Shown here piece after piece: positions 40,509 through 51,658 of a DNA stretch of 64,000 nt. The translations under genes were made by a program, and so were the position numbers. Position 1 is the first letter of the stretch; each line of letters opens with the position of its first letter. Source of the stretch: Aristolochia californica (lineage: Eukaryota; Streptophyta; Magnoliopsida; Piperales; Aristolochiaceae); assembly GCA_029961685.1 (NCBI GenBank), contig JARWKL010000003.1:16168884-16232883 (forward strand), read 5' to 3'. The notes beneath the pieces are model-generated. The model had not been told where the DNA came from and did no database searches. It saw nothing but the letters and a program-made list of their open reading frames with translations.

Positions 40509-41706
40509 ATTTCAAAGCACAAAGAAAGGAGAAAATGGTGTGAAAAATTCAAAAGAACTTGTATGGTCTTAAACAGGCTCTAAGACAATGGTATAAGAAT
40601 TTTGACACCTTTATTAGTAGTAATGGTTTCTTGAGGTGCCAGGTAGATCATTGCTGTTATGCGAAGAAGTTTGATTACTCCTACATCATTCTACTGCTAT
40701 ATGTTGATAGCAGGTGTTTGTAATCAGGAAATATATAAGTTGAAAAAGGAGTAGTCCAAGAAGTTTTCAATGAAGAATTTGGGTGTGGCAAAAAAAATCC
40801 TTGGGATGAGGATTAGTAGAATACTAATGTCTTGAAACTGTCATAAGAAGAATATGTGAAGAAGGTGTTGATCAGATTCAACATAAATGATGCAAAACCA
40901 GTGAGTACTCTTTTGGCTAGTTACTTTAGTCTATCTAAGGAGCAGTCACCTTCAACAGTGCAAGAGCGAGTCCCCATGGCCAATGAGCCTTATGTTTGTA
41001 CTATTGATAGTCTCATGTATGCCATGGTGTGCACTAGACCATACATAGCTCATGTAGCAGGAGTTGTGAGCAGATATATGAGTAATCCGGGTAATCAACA
41101 TTGGGAAGCAGTCAAGTGGATTCTTAGGTATTTGAGAGGCACTGTAGACTCAACTTTATGTTTTAGAAAGTTAGACTTGGGACTACAAGGTTATGTAGAT
41201 GCTGACGTGGATAGAGACATTGATGGCAGGAAGAGTACCAGTGGATATGTATACACATTGTGTGGTACAACAGTTAGATAGGTCTCTAAGTTGTAGAAGA
41301 TATTTTCTCTTTCCACTACTAAGGCATAATATGTCACCATGACTGAAGCCAACAAAGAGATGGTATGGCTACAATCTTTCTGGGAAGAATTAGGTCTCAA
41401 GCATGGGAAGAATGCGTTATATTGTGACAGTCAGAGTGCTATTCATTTAGCAAACAATACTATTTATCATGCCAAAACAAAGCACATTGAGGTGCATTAT
41501 CACTTCATTAGATCATCACTTGAGGATGGAGTATTAGCACTTGAGAAGATTCAAAGGAGTCAGAATTTGGCCCATATGTTGACATAGACTGTTGCGATTG
41601 AGAAACTAAAGTTGTGTGCAACTTTAGTTGAACTTCTCTCTAGGGATTGAGAAGTTGTTGCTATTGTAGAGGAGAAATTGATGATGGATTAGTCTCCAAG
41701 TGGGAG
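40509..41706 (+). pseudogene. Copia A2 continued: RT and RNase H
   Basis: The A2 RT resumes after the F insertion at about 40509 (KERRKWCEKFKRTCMVLNR, then LRQWYKNFDTFI-type and CQVDHCCYAKKF in shifted frames). Then: SKKFSMKNLGVAKKILGMRI, and RNase H in frame at 40856-41281 (MYAMVCTRPYIAHVAGVVSRY, STSGYVYTLCG) and 41339-41587 (ALYCDSQSAIHLA, KHIEVHYHFIRS). The catalytic ADVAG-type motif reads ADVDRD. Several stops are present. The polypurine tract (AAGTGGGAG) is at 41698-41706. Confidence 0.85.
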
Positions 41707-41978
41707 TTTTTAAGTTGTGCAACCTAATTAATGTCTTACGTTGAGTCGGTATGTGGATCTAAGAGAGGTTAGAGATAAACACCTGTAAGTGTGTGCGATT
41801 TCTCTTTTTATAATTTTTCATCTTCACAGTGGATTATTGTAGTAGTGGAAGATAGGATGTAGTCTCACTTTGAAGCAAACCTATATATATCTTGTATTTT
41901 TCTTTGCATTTTTTCCTTCTTCAACGTTTATTAGTATTGCTCTCAGTAGTTTGGAATTAGGGCGTCTAATTCCTAACA
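41707..41978 (+). repeat. A2 3' LTR
   Basis: It starts TTTTTAAGTTGTGC after the polypurine tract and ends CTAATTCCTAACA, the same terminus as the A1 5' LTR at 2870. At about 271 bp it seems shorter than the A1 LTR, which continues upstream through a TATA region. Confidence 0.75.
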
Positions 41979-41983
41979 CCTCC

Positions 41984-43124
41984 CGATGAGAATGCAAATT
42001 GTCATATTTTTATCCCTTAATGCTTAGGATTTTATAAATATTTGGTACCTAAATATACTCATTATTCTTATATTTTGATTTAGGATGCAAATGGAGGCGT
42101 TAACTGGAAAACAAAGTTAACTGGGCAATTCTGGACAATTTCAATTTTACTTCGTAATATGGGCATAACTCTCTCATACGAGATCTGATTGAGATGATTC
42201 AAGATGATATGGAACGCCATGAAAATTTTATACAACTTTTATGTTTTAAAATTTGAGAGATAATGGCTGAATCCAGGTCAAAATATGGTTTGAAGTCGTG
42301 GCACTTGCACTGTGATGTCCTGGAACGAAAAGGCACGTGCATCCAGAGAGGAATAAAAGGAATGGAAAAACCCTAAACCAAGGCAAAAGGAGAGTTCGAA
42401 AAAACGGCCCCTCTTTGGCTCTTCTCCAAAATTTTCTCCTCTTTTCTCTAGTTTTTTCTTCCGTTTTCTTCATGGCCCTGCGTGGCTAAACTTTCAGACT
42501 TGGTCAAAGGAAACTGAAGCCTAGGAATCAATAATACAACTGTGAGATCTGATTTATTTTCATCGTTCAATTTATGTTTTGAGTATTAGATGTTCTTCTG
42601 TAATTTTTTTTCATGATTGTCTCATTTAATCTCTAGGAGGCCTACTAGTTTATTACTCAGTGCATTCTATTGCTAAGTTAGATGTCAAAACCGTAATTGT
42701 TTGACCTCTTTAACTTGTGAAGCAATTGAGATTTGATGATTTGCTGCATCAAGAATGATTAGATCATAAGAAGAACACTGGACTAAATTAAATACAACCG
42801 CTTATGCTTGTGTTGTTTAGGTTCATCGATCTCTATAATTCTTAAGGCTACTGCTAGATTAAACCTTTACACTTATCTTGGGTTGTTTAGTACTTAGGGT
42901 TAATTGGATCGCTTGTTTTCTAATTAACTATGAAAAGAGAGATAGGAAGATAGCTCCAACAGGTGAATATTCAAGTGAGAATTTGTATATGCTTGCATCG
43001 ATGATCAGTTGTGAGATTCCGTTGGTAGATGTTGACTTAGACCAAGGTTTCTTCTTTTGATTGATTTCGATCCTTTAATTTGAATTTTTTCTTAGTTGTT
43101 TTTCTTACAAGTTTTTTTTAAAAG
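41984..43124 (+). repeat. Ty3/gypsy LTR, truncated (element G)
   Basis: It starts CGATGAGAATGC (family start TGATGAGAATG) and matches the gypsy LTR at 10159-11400 in inverted orientation over most of its length (for example GATTTAGGATGCAAATGGAGGCG near 42080). It stops near 43124, where the sequence switches to a copy of the F LTR tail. It is taken as the 5' LTR of G because gypsy gag follows at 44260. Confidence 0.72.
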
Positions 43125-44260
43125 TAATTTTTTTCTCTCTCGTCGGAAGTGCTCTCTCTCTACTCTCCTTGATTTTCCTTCTCTTCTCTCTATACCCAAG
43201 AGCTCTTCTCTTTTTCCTTTTTTTCTCTCTCTCCTTACACGAGGTCTTATTCATGGGGTCCTAAATTCAACAATTTCAAAGCATAGAGAAAGGAGAAAAT
43301 GGTGTGAAAACTTCAAAATAACTTGTATGGTCTTAAACAGGCTCCAAGACAATGGTATAAGAATTTTGACACCTTTATGAGTAATAATGGTTTCTTGAGG
43401 TGCTAAGTAGATAATTGCTGTTATGCGAAGAAGTTTGATTACTCCTACATCATTCTACTGCTATATATTGATAGTAGGTGTTTGCAAACAGAAAATATAT
43501 ATGTTGAAAAGGGAGTTGTCCAAGAAGTTTTTAATGAAGAATTTGGGTGTTGCAAAAAAGATCCTTGGGATGAGGATTACTAGAGATATTGATGTCTTGA
43601 AACTGTTGCAAGAAGAATATGTGAAGAAGGTGCTGATCAGATTCAACATGAATGATGCAAAACCAGTGAGTACTCCTTTGGCTAGTCACTTTAGTCTATC
43701 TAAGGAGTAGTCACCTTCAACAGGGCAAGAGCGAGCCCCCATGGCCAATGTGCCTTATGTTTTTGCTATTGATAGTCTCATGTATGCCATGGTGTGCGCT
43801 AGACCATATATAGCTCATGTAGCAGGAGTTGTGAGCAAATATATGAGTAATCCAGGTAATCAACATTGGGAAGCAATCAAGTGGATTCTCAGGTAGTTGA
43901 GAGGCACTGTAGACTCAACTTTATGTTTTAGACAGTTAGACTTGGGATTACAGAGTTATGTAGATGCTGACGTGGCTGGAGACATTGATAGCTGGAAAAG
44001 TACCACTGGATATGTATACACATTGGGTGGTACAACAGTTAGCTAGGTCTCTAAGTTGCAGAAGATAGTTGCTCTTTCCACTACTAAGGCATAATATGTC
44101 ACCATGACTGAAGCCAACAAGGAGATGGTATGGCTATAATCTTTCTGGGAAGAATTAGGTCTCAAGCATGAGAAGAATTAAGTCTCAAGCATGAGAAGAA
44201 TGTGTTATATTGTGACAGTCAGAGTGTTATTCATTTAGCAAACAACACTATTTATCATGC
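43125..44260 (+). repeat. Second copy of the F-LTR/A2 junction segment
   Basis: This segment repeats 40353-41472: the last about 145 bp of the F LTR (ending AAATTCAACA at 43272), then A2 RT and RNase H in the same order. Both copies share the same F-to-A2 junction (ATTCAACAATTTCAAAGCA), so the duplication is younger than the F insertion. The copies differ by scattered substitutions and by a 23-bp tandem repeat. It contains stops and encodes nothing intact. It ends at TTTATCATGC, then gypsy gag starts. Confidence 0.9.
44152..44197 (+). repeat. 23-bp tandem duplication in the copied A2 RNase H
   Basis: A 23-bp unit around GGTCTCAAGCATGAGAA occurs twice (44152-44174 and 44175-44197) with one mismatch. 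The other copy of this region (about 41391-41413) has it once. Confidence 0.9.
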
Positions 44261-46249
44261 AAATTAAATTACGAGCCTTTCCATTTTCTTTGAAGGATTC
44301 GGCTAAGGATTGGCTCTATTATCTAGCCTCCGGAGTATTACCGCATGGGCCGAGATTAAGAGATTGTTTTTGGAGAAATATTTCCCAGCTTGAAGGGCGA
44401 CCAGCTTCAGAAAGAAATTTGCGGTGTAAGGCAGTGTAACGGAGAGTCCCTACACGAATACTGGGAATGTTTCAAGAAATTATGTACAAGCTGGCCCCAT
44501 CATCAGATTAGTGAGCAACTTCTTAACCAGTATTTCTATGACGGCCTTCTACCCACTAATAGGAGCATGATTGATGCTACTAGTGGAGGAGCTTTGGTGG
44601 ATAAAACTTCGCGAGAAACTTGATTGCAAATATGGCGGCCAATTCTCAACAATTTGGCACTAGGCTTGACCTTCCATCTAAGAATGCTAATGAGGTAAAT
44701 ATTTCCTCCCTTGAACAACAAATTGTGAGTCTAACATCTCTTGTTTGTCAAATGGCCATAGGTAATATGCAAATGGTGAAGGCTTGTGGGATTTATTCAG
44801 TAGTAGGGCATCCAATCGATATGTGTCCAACTCTTCAAGAGGAGCCCACTGAGCAAGTGAATGCGGCGGCTGGTTTTCCTGGACAACTGCAAAGGATGTA
44901 TGTGTTAAGCACCTAGCCAATACTACCTAAAAGACCAACCTGTTAGGAGTGGAAGGCATAGGTACTCAACCCCAGGACCATAACAGTACACCCACCCTTA
45001 CGAGCCGATGACCACGGCGGCCGGGATTAACACACACAACCGCTAGTCAGGATTAACACACACAGCTATCAGGGCGTCCGGGATTAACACACACAAACAC
45101 CCCACACAGTAATTGAACTCGGGACTTATCGCCTGCTCTAATACCAAATGTTAAGCACCTAGCCAATACTACCCAAAAGACCGGCCTATTAGGAGCGAAA
45201 GGCATAGGTACTTAACCCCAGGACCATAACAGTATGATCCCTATTCAAACATGTAAAACATGGGATGGAGGGATCATCCAAACCTTAGCTATGGGAATCC
45301 ATAAGTTAATCAGCCCACAACTCAAAATAACCCAAGTTACTACCAATAAAAGCAGTCATATCCCCCTAGACAACAACCGGGCCAAACTTCCAATACCGGT
45401 ATGTCTTTAGATGACATTATTAAGTCTTTTGCTACTAATAATTTGCAATTTCAACAGGAGACGAAACAATTTCAACAAGAGGCAAGGGCCAATATTCAAA
45501 GTTTGGACAAACATATGGGCTAGATGGCAACCACAATTAGTCGGCTAGAGGCTCAAAGTTCGGGGAAATTACCCTCACTAATGGTAGTAAATCCAAGAAA
45601 AAATGCAAGTGCAATTGTTTTGAGAAGTGGTAAAGAAGTTGAGATTCCAGTAAAGGCTGCCCTTGTATCGTCAAAGCAAGAAAAGGAGAAAAATGTCATT
45701 GCTGACATGAAATTTCCCAATGATGATGACGTACCTAAGCATAAGTTTCCACCTCTTTCTGATTATAAACATGTTCCTCCCTTTCCTCAGGCTTGGGCAG
45801 ATTCTAGAAAAGATGAGCAAAATAAAGATTTGTATGAGACTTTCCGTAGATGTGAGGTAAATATTCCACTTTTAGATGCTATTAAACAAGTGCTTCTCTA
45901 TGCTAAATTCCTAAAAGAACTGTGCACAATTAAGAGGAAACAAAAAGTTAAAGGATGTGAGAAGGTGAGAGTAGGGAAAAATGTTTTTGTAGTTATTCAA
46001 AGAAAACTCCCTGAGAAGTGTAGAGATCCAGGTATGTTTACTATCCCTTGTACAATAGGTACCACCAGATTTGAGCATGCCATGAAAGATTTAGGAGCTT
46101 CGATTAATGTCATGCCATTTTTTATATGGTTCTTTGAAACTTGGACCTTTGAATAAAACTGGTGTTGTGATTCAATTGGCTGATAGATCTAACGCCTATC
46201 CTAGGGGTGTAGTTGAGGATGTTCTTGTGCAAGTCAATTGGCTAATTTC
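44260..46249 (+). pseudogene. Ty3/gypsy element G: gag and protease
   Basis: This is an Athila/Tat-type gag: LRAFPFSLKDSAKDWLYYLASG, then NGESLHEYWECFKKLCTSWPHH and LLPTNRSMIDATSGGALVDKT. The central capsid region continues in shifted frames (FGTRLDLPSK) to about 44900, where a TRIM is inserted. Gag resumes after 45236 and runs into 45524-46156: AIVLRSGKEVEI, FPPLSDYKHVPPFPQ, and the protease core IPCTIGTTRFEHAMKDLGASINVMP with catalytic Asp in DLGAS. It ends at VVIQLADRSNAYPRGVVEDVLVQVN near 46240, where copia H is inserted. RT and integrase are missing. Confidence 0.88.
44903..45231 (-). mobile_element. TRIM-type miniature LTR retrotransposon (329 bp)
   Basis: Two 83-bp terminal repeats (44903-44985 and 45149-45231) start TGTTA and end TAACA, and differ at seven positions, all transitions. 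An exact 5-bp target duplication GTATG lies at 44898-44902 and 45232-45236. In element orientation (minus strand) a primer-binding site, TTTGGTATTAGAGCAGGC, follows the right-hand repeat directly (45148 leftward), and a polypurine tract (AAGGGTGGG) precedes the left-hand one. The 163-bp interior contains three GGGATTAACACACACA-type repeats and no ORF. It fits the TRIM/SMART class. Confidence 0.93.
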
Positions 46250-46888
46250 TATTATAATGTGGGACCCACCATGGTGCTCGAGCTGGTGGGACCCACCACA
46301 AGGATGTAGGTCACCAAGAGGAGTCCTAGAGGATGTGGGACACCAAGAAGAGTCCTCTCCCAAAGTAAGCACTAGTTAAGGAAGCAAGAAGCACAAGCTG
46401 AATTGATTTAGAAGACTTGAAGATCAAGTGGGACCCACAAAGATCTCACGAGCTTGCACTCTTATCAAGGTGCGCTGGGAGATCATGAGGGGCCCACAAG
46501 GATAAGGCTATGAGCTGGCTTATCCATTCCCCTCACGTGAATAATAAAGGACTCCTAGTTCTACTCAAGTTGGTGTTCTAGTTGTGTAGTTTAAATAGAT
46601 TTACTTATATTAAAGAGTTAGAGTTGGAATGTAATTAGGATTGAATGATAAGTTGTATAAGGACTCTACCTCCTCCTATAATATCAAGAGAGGTCTTGTA
46701 AGTCGAAATTAATCAAGTCATACATTCAATTCCGATTTGGTTCTCTCTCTCCCTCCCTTACTTAGCGCAGCCCACTCCTTTCCTTTTATTTTTGTCTCCT
46801 CTCTACTGACAGCTTTCCTCCCCTTTTCTCGGTTTTCTTTCTTCTTTCTCTTGTTCATGATCATGGAAAAGGGATCCTAAATTCAACA
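46250..46888 (+). repeat. H 5' LTR (639 bp)
   Basis: It starts TATTATAATGTGGGACCC (family TGTTACAATGTGGGACCC) and ends CCTAAATTCAACA. It has repeated GTGGGACCCACNANG blocks in the first 250 bp and a long pyrimidine-rich segment before the end. Confidence 0.9.
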
Positions 46889-47371
46889 TGGTATCAGAGC
46901 AACATATGTAGGATCCCTCGACAAAGGAATTCTCTAGAGAAGTGATGATAAACACCACTCAAAGAAGGCTCTTGTATGAAGGAAGAACACTAGCCGAGAG
47001 ATAAGTGTTTAAAAATATTTTTTTATGCTACTGGTTCTCTTTTTTAGATGATGATTCAAGGATGAATATGTGAATTCTTTCATCTTATTATGTTATGAAT
47101 ATGCATGCCCCTCTATCTAGAAGGAGCTATCAAAACAGTTTTATCGGTTTGGAAATTCTGTTTACCGAGTCCAGTCCATACTCAGATTATTGAAAAACAA
47201 ATTCATGGGTTAAGATTTCCCTGATAGTAGAAGATTTCTATTGAGCCTCTTATGAGAGTTTTTCTGAAAAAAAAAATTATTTAGCATTGATGCTATATTT
47301 ACATATACCGAGTTGATTGAAGAAGTGCTACTTGGTGATATTATTTGAAGTTTTTTTTTGAAGAGCCTATC

Positions 47372-48320
47372 ATGGCTGATGAGAATATGAATATCAAAGG
47401 TGATATACTGAAAATCACCACCATACCCTTACATGGGGTATCAAATTTTATGAGTTCGTCCACCTCGGTTAGGAGGTTTCTCATAACCAAGGACCTACTT
47501 GGTCACCTCACTACCCGAGGACCACCTATTGATGAAGATGATATTTTTTATATAAAATGGCTGAAGAATGATACTTTGGAAATTGATTGGTTGATAAATA
47601 GCATGGAATGACATGTCTCTAGTAAGGTTATTCATCTTGACACTGCTAAACATATTTGGGAGACATGTACTAAACTATATTCATGCCTTGATAAACTGCA
47701 TAGACCCTATAGTGTTGGCCGATCAAATGATATTAAATGCACTCATTGTAAATTTCCGGGCCACACTATAGACCAGTGCCATTATAGGGTATGCACTTAC
47801 TGTGGTAGATATAGCCACTATAAAGAAATATGCTATAAGGCTAATGACAAGTTAGAATCAACATGAGCTAATCAAGCCCTCATAAGTGATGCGCAAGCAG
47901 ACCATCCCCCAACACCAGCTAGATAGAAAATTATTACTGATGAAGAGTATGAATTATTTCAGAAAATGAAGACCATGCTAGGGTCTTCTCCATACACCTC
48001 TGCCACTACTGCTGCCACTACTACTTCAGGTATACTATCTGCCTCCTCTTCATCCTGGATAATTAATTCAGGAGCCTCCGAGTATCTTACAGGTAACAAA
48101 ACTTTATTATATTCTTTTTCTCTGAGTCTTTCACACAAGTTTGTTACCATATTTGACGGTTATCAAACCAAAGTCCAAGGAAAGGTTCCACTTCTGTCAC
48201 CCCATCATTTCCGCTCAATGATATTCTTTTTGTTCCTTCCTTTCCTTTAAACTTGCTCTCTGTGAGTCAACTTACAAAATATTTTAATTGCTCGGTTACC
48301 TTCTCACCTACTTCATGTGT
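47372..48320 (+). pseudogene. H gag and protease
   Basis: Gag starts at ATG 47372 (MADENMNIKGD) with SSTSVRRFLITKDLLGHL. A stop at 47609-47611 ends the first frame. The middle of gag is missing compared with F: sequence passes from the LHRPY region almost directly to two zinc knuckles at about 47735-47850 (CTHCKFPGHTIDQC and CTYCGRYSHYKEIC). Protease follows at about 48050 (SSSWIINSGASEYLTGN), where the catalytic Asp of DSGA has become Asn (NSGA). Confidence 0.85.
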
Positions 48321-49301
48321 TTTTTAGGATCTTATAACGAAGCAGGTGATTGGTGGAGGCCATGAACAAGGGGGGCTCTACTACTTGGACGTGCCAAAGG
48401 TCAATATGGTGTCTACTACTGAGAATGAGACACAAATATGGCATAATCGGTTGGGACATCCTTCTATACAATCTCTTCATCATCTCTTAAGATAAGGTCA
48501 GAATTCAGTTGAGAGCTGTGTCAGTTAAGTAAACATCAAAGGAGTACATACTCTCCTTTTTCATTGATTCACACTGATGTTTGGGGGCCTTAGAGTGTCT
48601 CTAATATTTCTCAAGACAAATATTTTATCACTTTTATTGATGATTTCACTCGCACAACTTGATTTTTTATTTTTAAAGAGCGTTCTGAGATACCATCTAT
48701 TTTTAAATCTTTTTATGCGATGGTACTCACACAATTTGGTCAAAAGATAAAAATCCTCCGGTCTAATAATGTCAAAGAGTATATTTCAAAAGACCTTGAC
48801 TCCTTTTGTCAAGAAAATGACATTATCCATCAGACATCATGTGCCTATACTCCCCAACAAAATGGTGTAGCCGAAAGAAAAAATTGTCATATTCTTGAGG
48901 TAGCTCGAGGTCTATTATATGCCATGAAAGTTTCATATTTTTATTGTCCCCATGCTATCCTTACATCGTGTTTTCTTATAAATCGTCTACCGTCTACTGT
49001 TCTTGGAAATAAACCCCCCTACTCTAAACTATTACCACATGATGAACCGTTTGCAATACCATTGAAAGTCTTTGGTTGTCGATGTTTTGTTCATAATACT
49101 TTACCTAAAAAAATCAAACTTGACCCTAAATCTATAAAGTGTATCTTTTTGGGATACTCTCACACACAAAAGGGTTATGTTTGTTATAGTCCCTCTTTGC
49201 AACATTTATTTGTGTCAAGGGATATAACATTCTTTGAAGACTCCTCATATTATTCTGATAGCGGTCCACCTGGTATGTCCTCAATACCAAGTTCTCCTTG
49301 A
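48321..49301 (+). pseudogene. H integrase
   Basis: The pre-integrase (IWHNRLGHPSIQSLHH, about 48435) is followed by integrase with HTDVWGP near 48570. An open frame at 48720-49301 carries QKIKILRSNNVKEY, NGVAERKNCHILEVA and FLGYSHTQKGYVCYSP. The second catalytic Asp (RSDN in copia F) is Asn here (RSNN), so the enzyme would be dead even without the stops upstream. Confidence 0.87.
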
Positions 49302-49307
49302 CCGGTT

Positions 49308-50693
49308 GTGCCTCGTGATATAGAGATTGTTCAGTGCCTTGAGACACTGGCCGATACCACACCTACCAAGTTGTCGGATCCACCAGACGTAAGTCCTTCA
49401 TCACTAGTCATTTTTGGTCCTGAATTTGATACTCGTCCTAGTGCTATAAGAAAAGAACCTCGTTCATGTACTCAACCTTCTATTTCTCATCCTATCTCAA
49501 ATTTTGTGTCTCATCATCGCCTCTCACCTTTATGTTGTCAGTTTGTTTTTTCTATTTCCTCCATATCTGTTCCACAATCATATCAGGAGGCTCTCCAACA
49601 TCCAAGGTGGAAGGCAGCAATGGATGAAGAAATGAAGGCACTCAATGATAATCATACATGGTCACTGGTTCGTCTACCTACAGATAAAAAACCCATTTGG
49701 TTGCAAGTGGGTTTATACAGTAAAACATAATCTAGATGGGACTATTGCTTGACTTAAGGCTCGACTGGTTGCGAAAGGATACACTCAATGCTATGGCATT
49801 GATTAAGATGAGATATTCTCTCCAATGGCAAAAATGACCTCGGTATGTATATTATTATCTTTGGTAGCTAATTTATCATGGCCAATATATCAACTGGATG
49901 TATAAAATGCATTTCTCAATGGTGATATCAAAGAAGATATTTATATGCAACAACCATCTGGATGTGTGGTTGAGGGGGAGTCTGTATGTCGTCTTAAAAA
50001 ATCTCTATATTGACTGAAGCAATCCCCACGGGCGTGGTTAGAGAAATTTAGTCAAGCCATCGTATGGGCAGGTTTTTACAGATGCTTTGTAGACCACTCT
50101 GTATTTATTGAGAACTCAACAAGAGGTAAGGTGATTCTAGCTGTTTATGTTGATGTTATTATTTTAACTGGGAGTGATTCTGAGGGCTTTCAGACAATAA
50201 AAGAGAGAATATGTGCTGAATTCAAGACAAAGGATCTTGGATTACTGAAATACTTTTTGGGTATTGAGGTCTTACAATCCAGACATGGGATTATTCTATC
50301 ACAAAGAAAATATGACTTTGATATACTAGAAGAAATAGGTATGATGGGATGCAAATTGGCAGACACTCCTATGGATGCAAATACAAAATTATATGGAGGC
50401 ACTAGAGAAGATGTCGATATTGGCTAATATCAAAGGTTAGTGGGACGACTAATTTACCTATGTGTAACGAGGCCAAACATTTCATATGCAGTAAGTGTGG
50501 TAAATCAGTATATACACAAGCCACAACTTATTCATTGGCAAGCACTTGAGAGGATACTACATTATATGAAATGGGCTATTGGAAGGGGGCTCCTCTATAA
50601 AAGACATGGTCACTTCAACATTGAGGGATTCACTGATGCAGACTGGGCTGGATCCCCAGATGATAGAAAATTTACTTCCAGTTAAATTCAACA
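49308..50693 (+). pseudogene. H linker, reverse transcriptase and RNase H start
   Basis: The linker (49308-49620) leads into RT: PRWKAAMDEEMKALNDNHTW, a frameshift near 49690, [15 protein letters not shown], a QLDV-type motif (about 49890), and frame 50131-50427 with AVYVDVIILTGSDSEG. The catalytic YVDD reads YVDV, so the second Asp is lost. RNase H begins MGRLIYLCVTRPNISYAVS (50440) and ends at GFTDADWAGSPDDRKFTS. The element breaks off there. Confidence 0.87.
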
Positions 50694-50711
50694 TTTTTTA
50701 TTTTTTTTCCT

Positions 50712-51590
50712 GGATGCCCTAAAATCACTACAAGTTAAAATGATATCATCATCATATACTGCCAGAATTACCTTGCCTCTAGGTGTGTTATTATTAAAAA
50801 CTCAGTGATCTCCTGAGCATCTGTAAAATCCTGTCAATATGAGGGCTTGGATAAATTTCTCAAACCATGCACGAGGGGACTATTTTAGACTGTAAAGAGA
50901 TTTTTTAGTCGACATACCGACTTCCCCCCAACCACATACCCAGGTGGTTGTTGCATATAAATTTCTTCTTTGATATCCCCATTTAGAAAGGCATTTTTCA
51001 CATCAAGTTGGTATACTTTCCAGGAAGAGTTAGCTGCCAGAGATAATAACACACGTACTGTGTTCATTTTTGCCACTGAAGAGAAGGTTTCCTCATAATC
51101 AATTCCATAACATTGTGTATAGACATTAGCCATGAGGCAAGCCTTCAACCGAACTAAAGATCAATCCGGATTGTGTTTCAGAGTAAACACCTATTTGCAA
51201 CCGTTGGGTTTCTTATCTAATGGAAGTGGGACTAGAGCCAATGTCTGATTTTCATAAAGTGCTTGCATTTCTTCATTCATTGTTGCCTTCCACCCTAGAT
51301 GTTTGAGAGCTTCTTGATAGGACTGTGGTATAGATATGGAAGAAATAGCAGAGAGAAATTGATAACATGCAGGGGACAGACGATGATGAGACACAAAATT
51401 TGATATGGGATGAGACATAGAGGGTATGCTGCATGATCTGGGTTCTTTTCTTTGTGAGATAGGACGAGTATCATATTGTGGGCCAAAAACAAATGGAGAA
51501 GATGGACTTACCCCGGTGGGATCCATAAACTCAACAGGTGTGGTGTCAGCCGGTGCTGGGGGCTGAGAAGTTTCTGTAGCACGTGGCACA
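50712..51590 (-). pseudogene. I reverse transcriptase and linker
   Basis: Linker 51589-51191 (PRATETSQPPAPADTTP) continues as SYQEALKHLGWKATMNEEM and NQTLALVPLPLDKKPNGCK, then RT in frame 51148-50885: [41 protein letters not shown]. It ends in the palm region, where YVDD reads YDDD, at about 50740-50760. Confidence 0.85.
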
Positions 51591-51658
51591 ACTGGTTGAG
51601 GAGAACCTGGTACTGAAGATAAACCTGGAGGAACATTGTCAGAATAGTATGGAGAGTC

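Larger units (their letters stand above)
46250..50693 (+). mobile_element. Copia H, missing its 3' end
   Basis: H has a 5' LTR (46250-46888), primer-binding site TGGTATCAGAGC (46889-46900), gag (47372), two zinc knuckles, protease, integrase, RT and the start of RNase H. It sits in the gypsy G protease. RNase H stops after about 20 residues of the ADWAG region (GSPDDRKFTS), then the sequence reads TTAAATTCAACA, the last 12 bases of this family's LTR. So most of RNase H and nearly all of the 3' LTR have been deleted. Copia I follows in reverse orientation. Confidence 0.88.

Noticed and set aside
44903..45231. The TRIM as a Cassandra element
   Set aside because: Cassandra LTRs carry 5S rRNA-like promoter boxes and are longer than about 200 bp. 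I see no 5S-like sequence in these 83-bp repeats.
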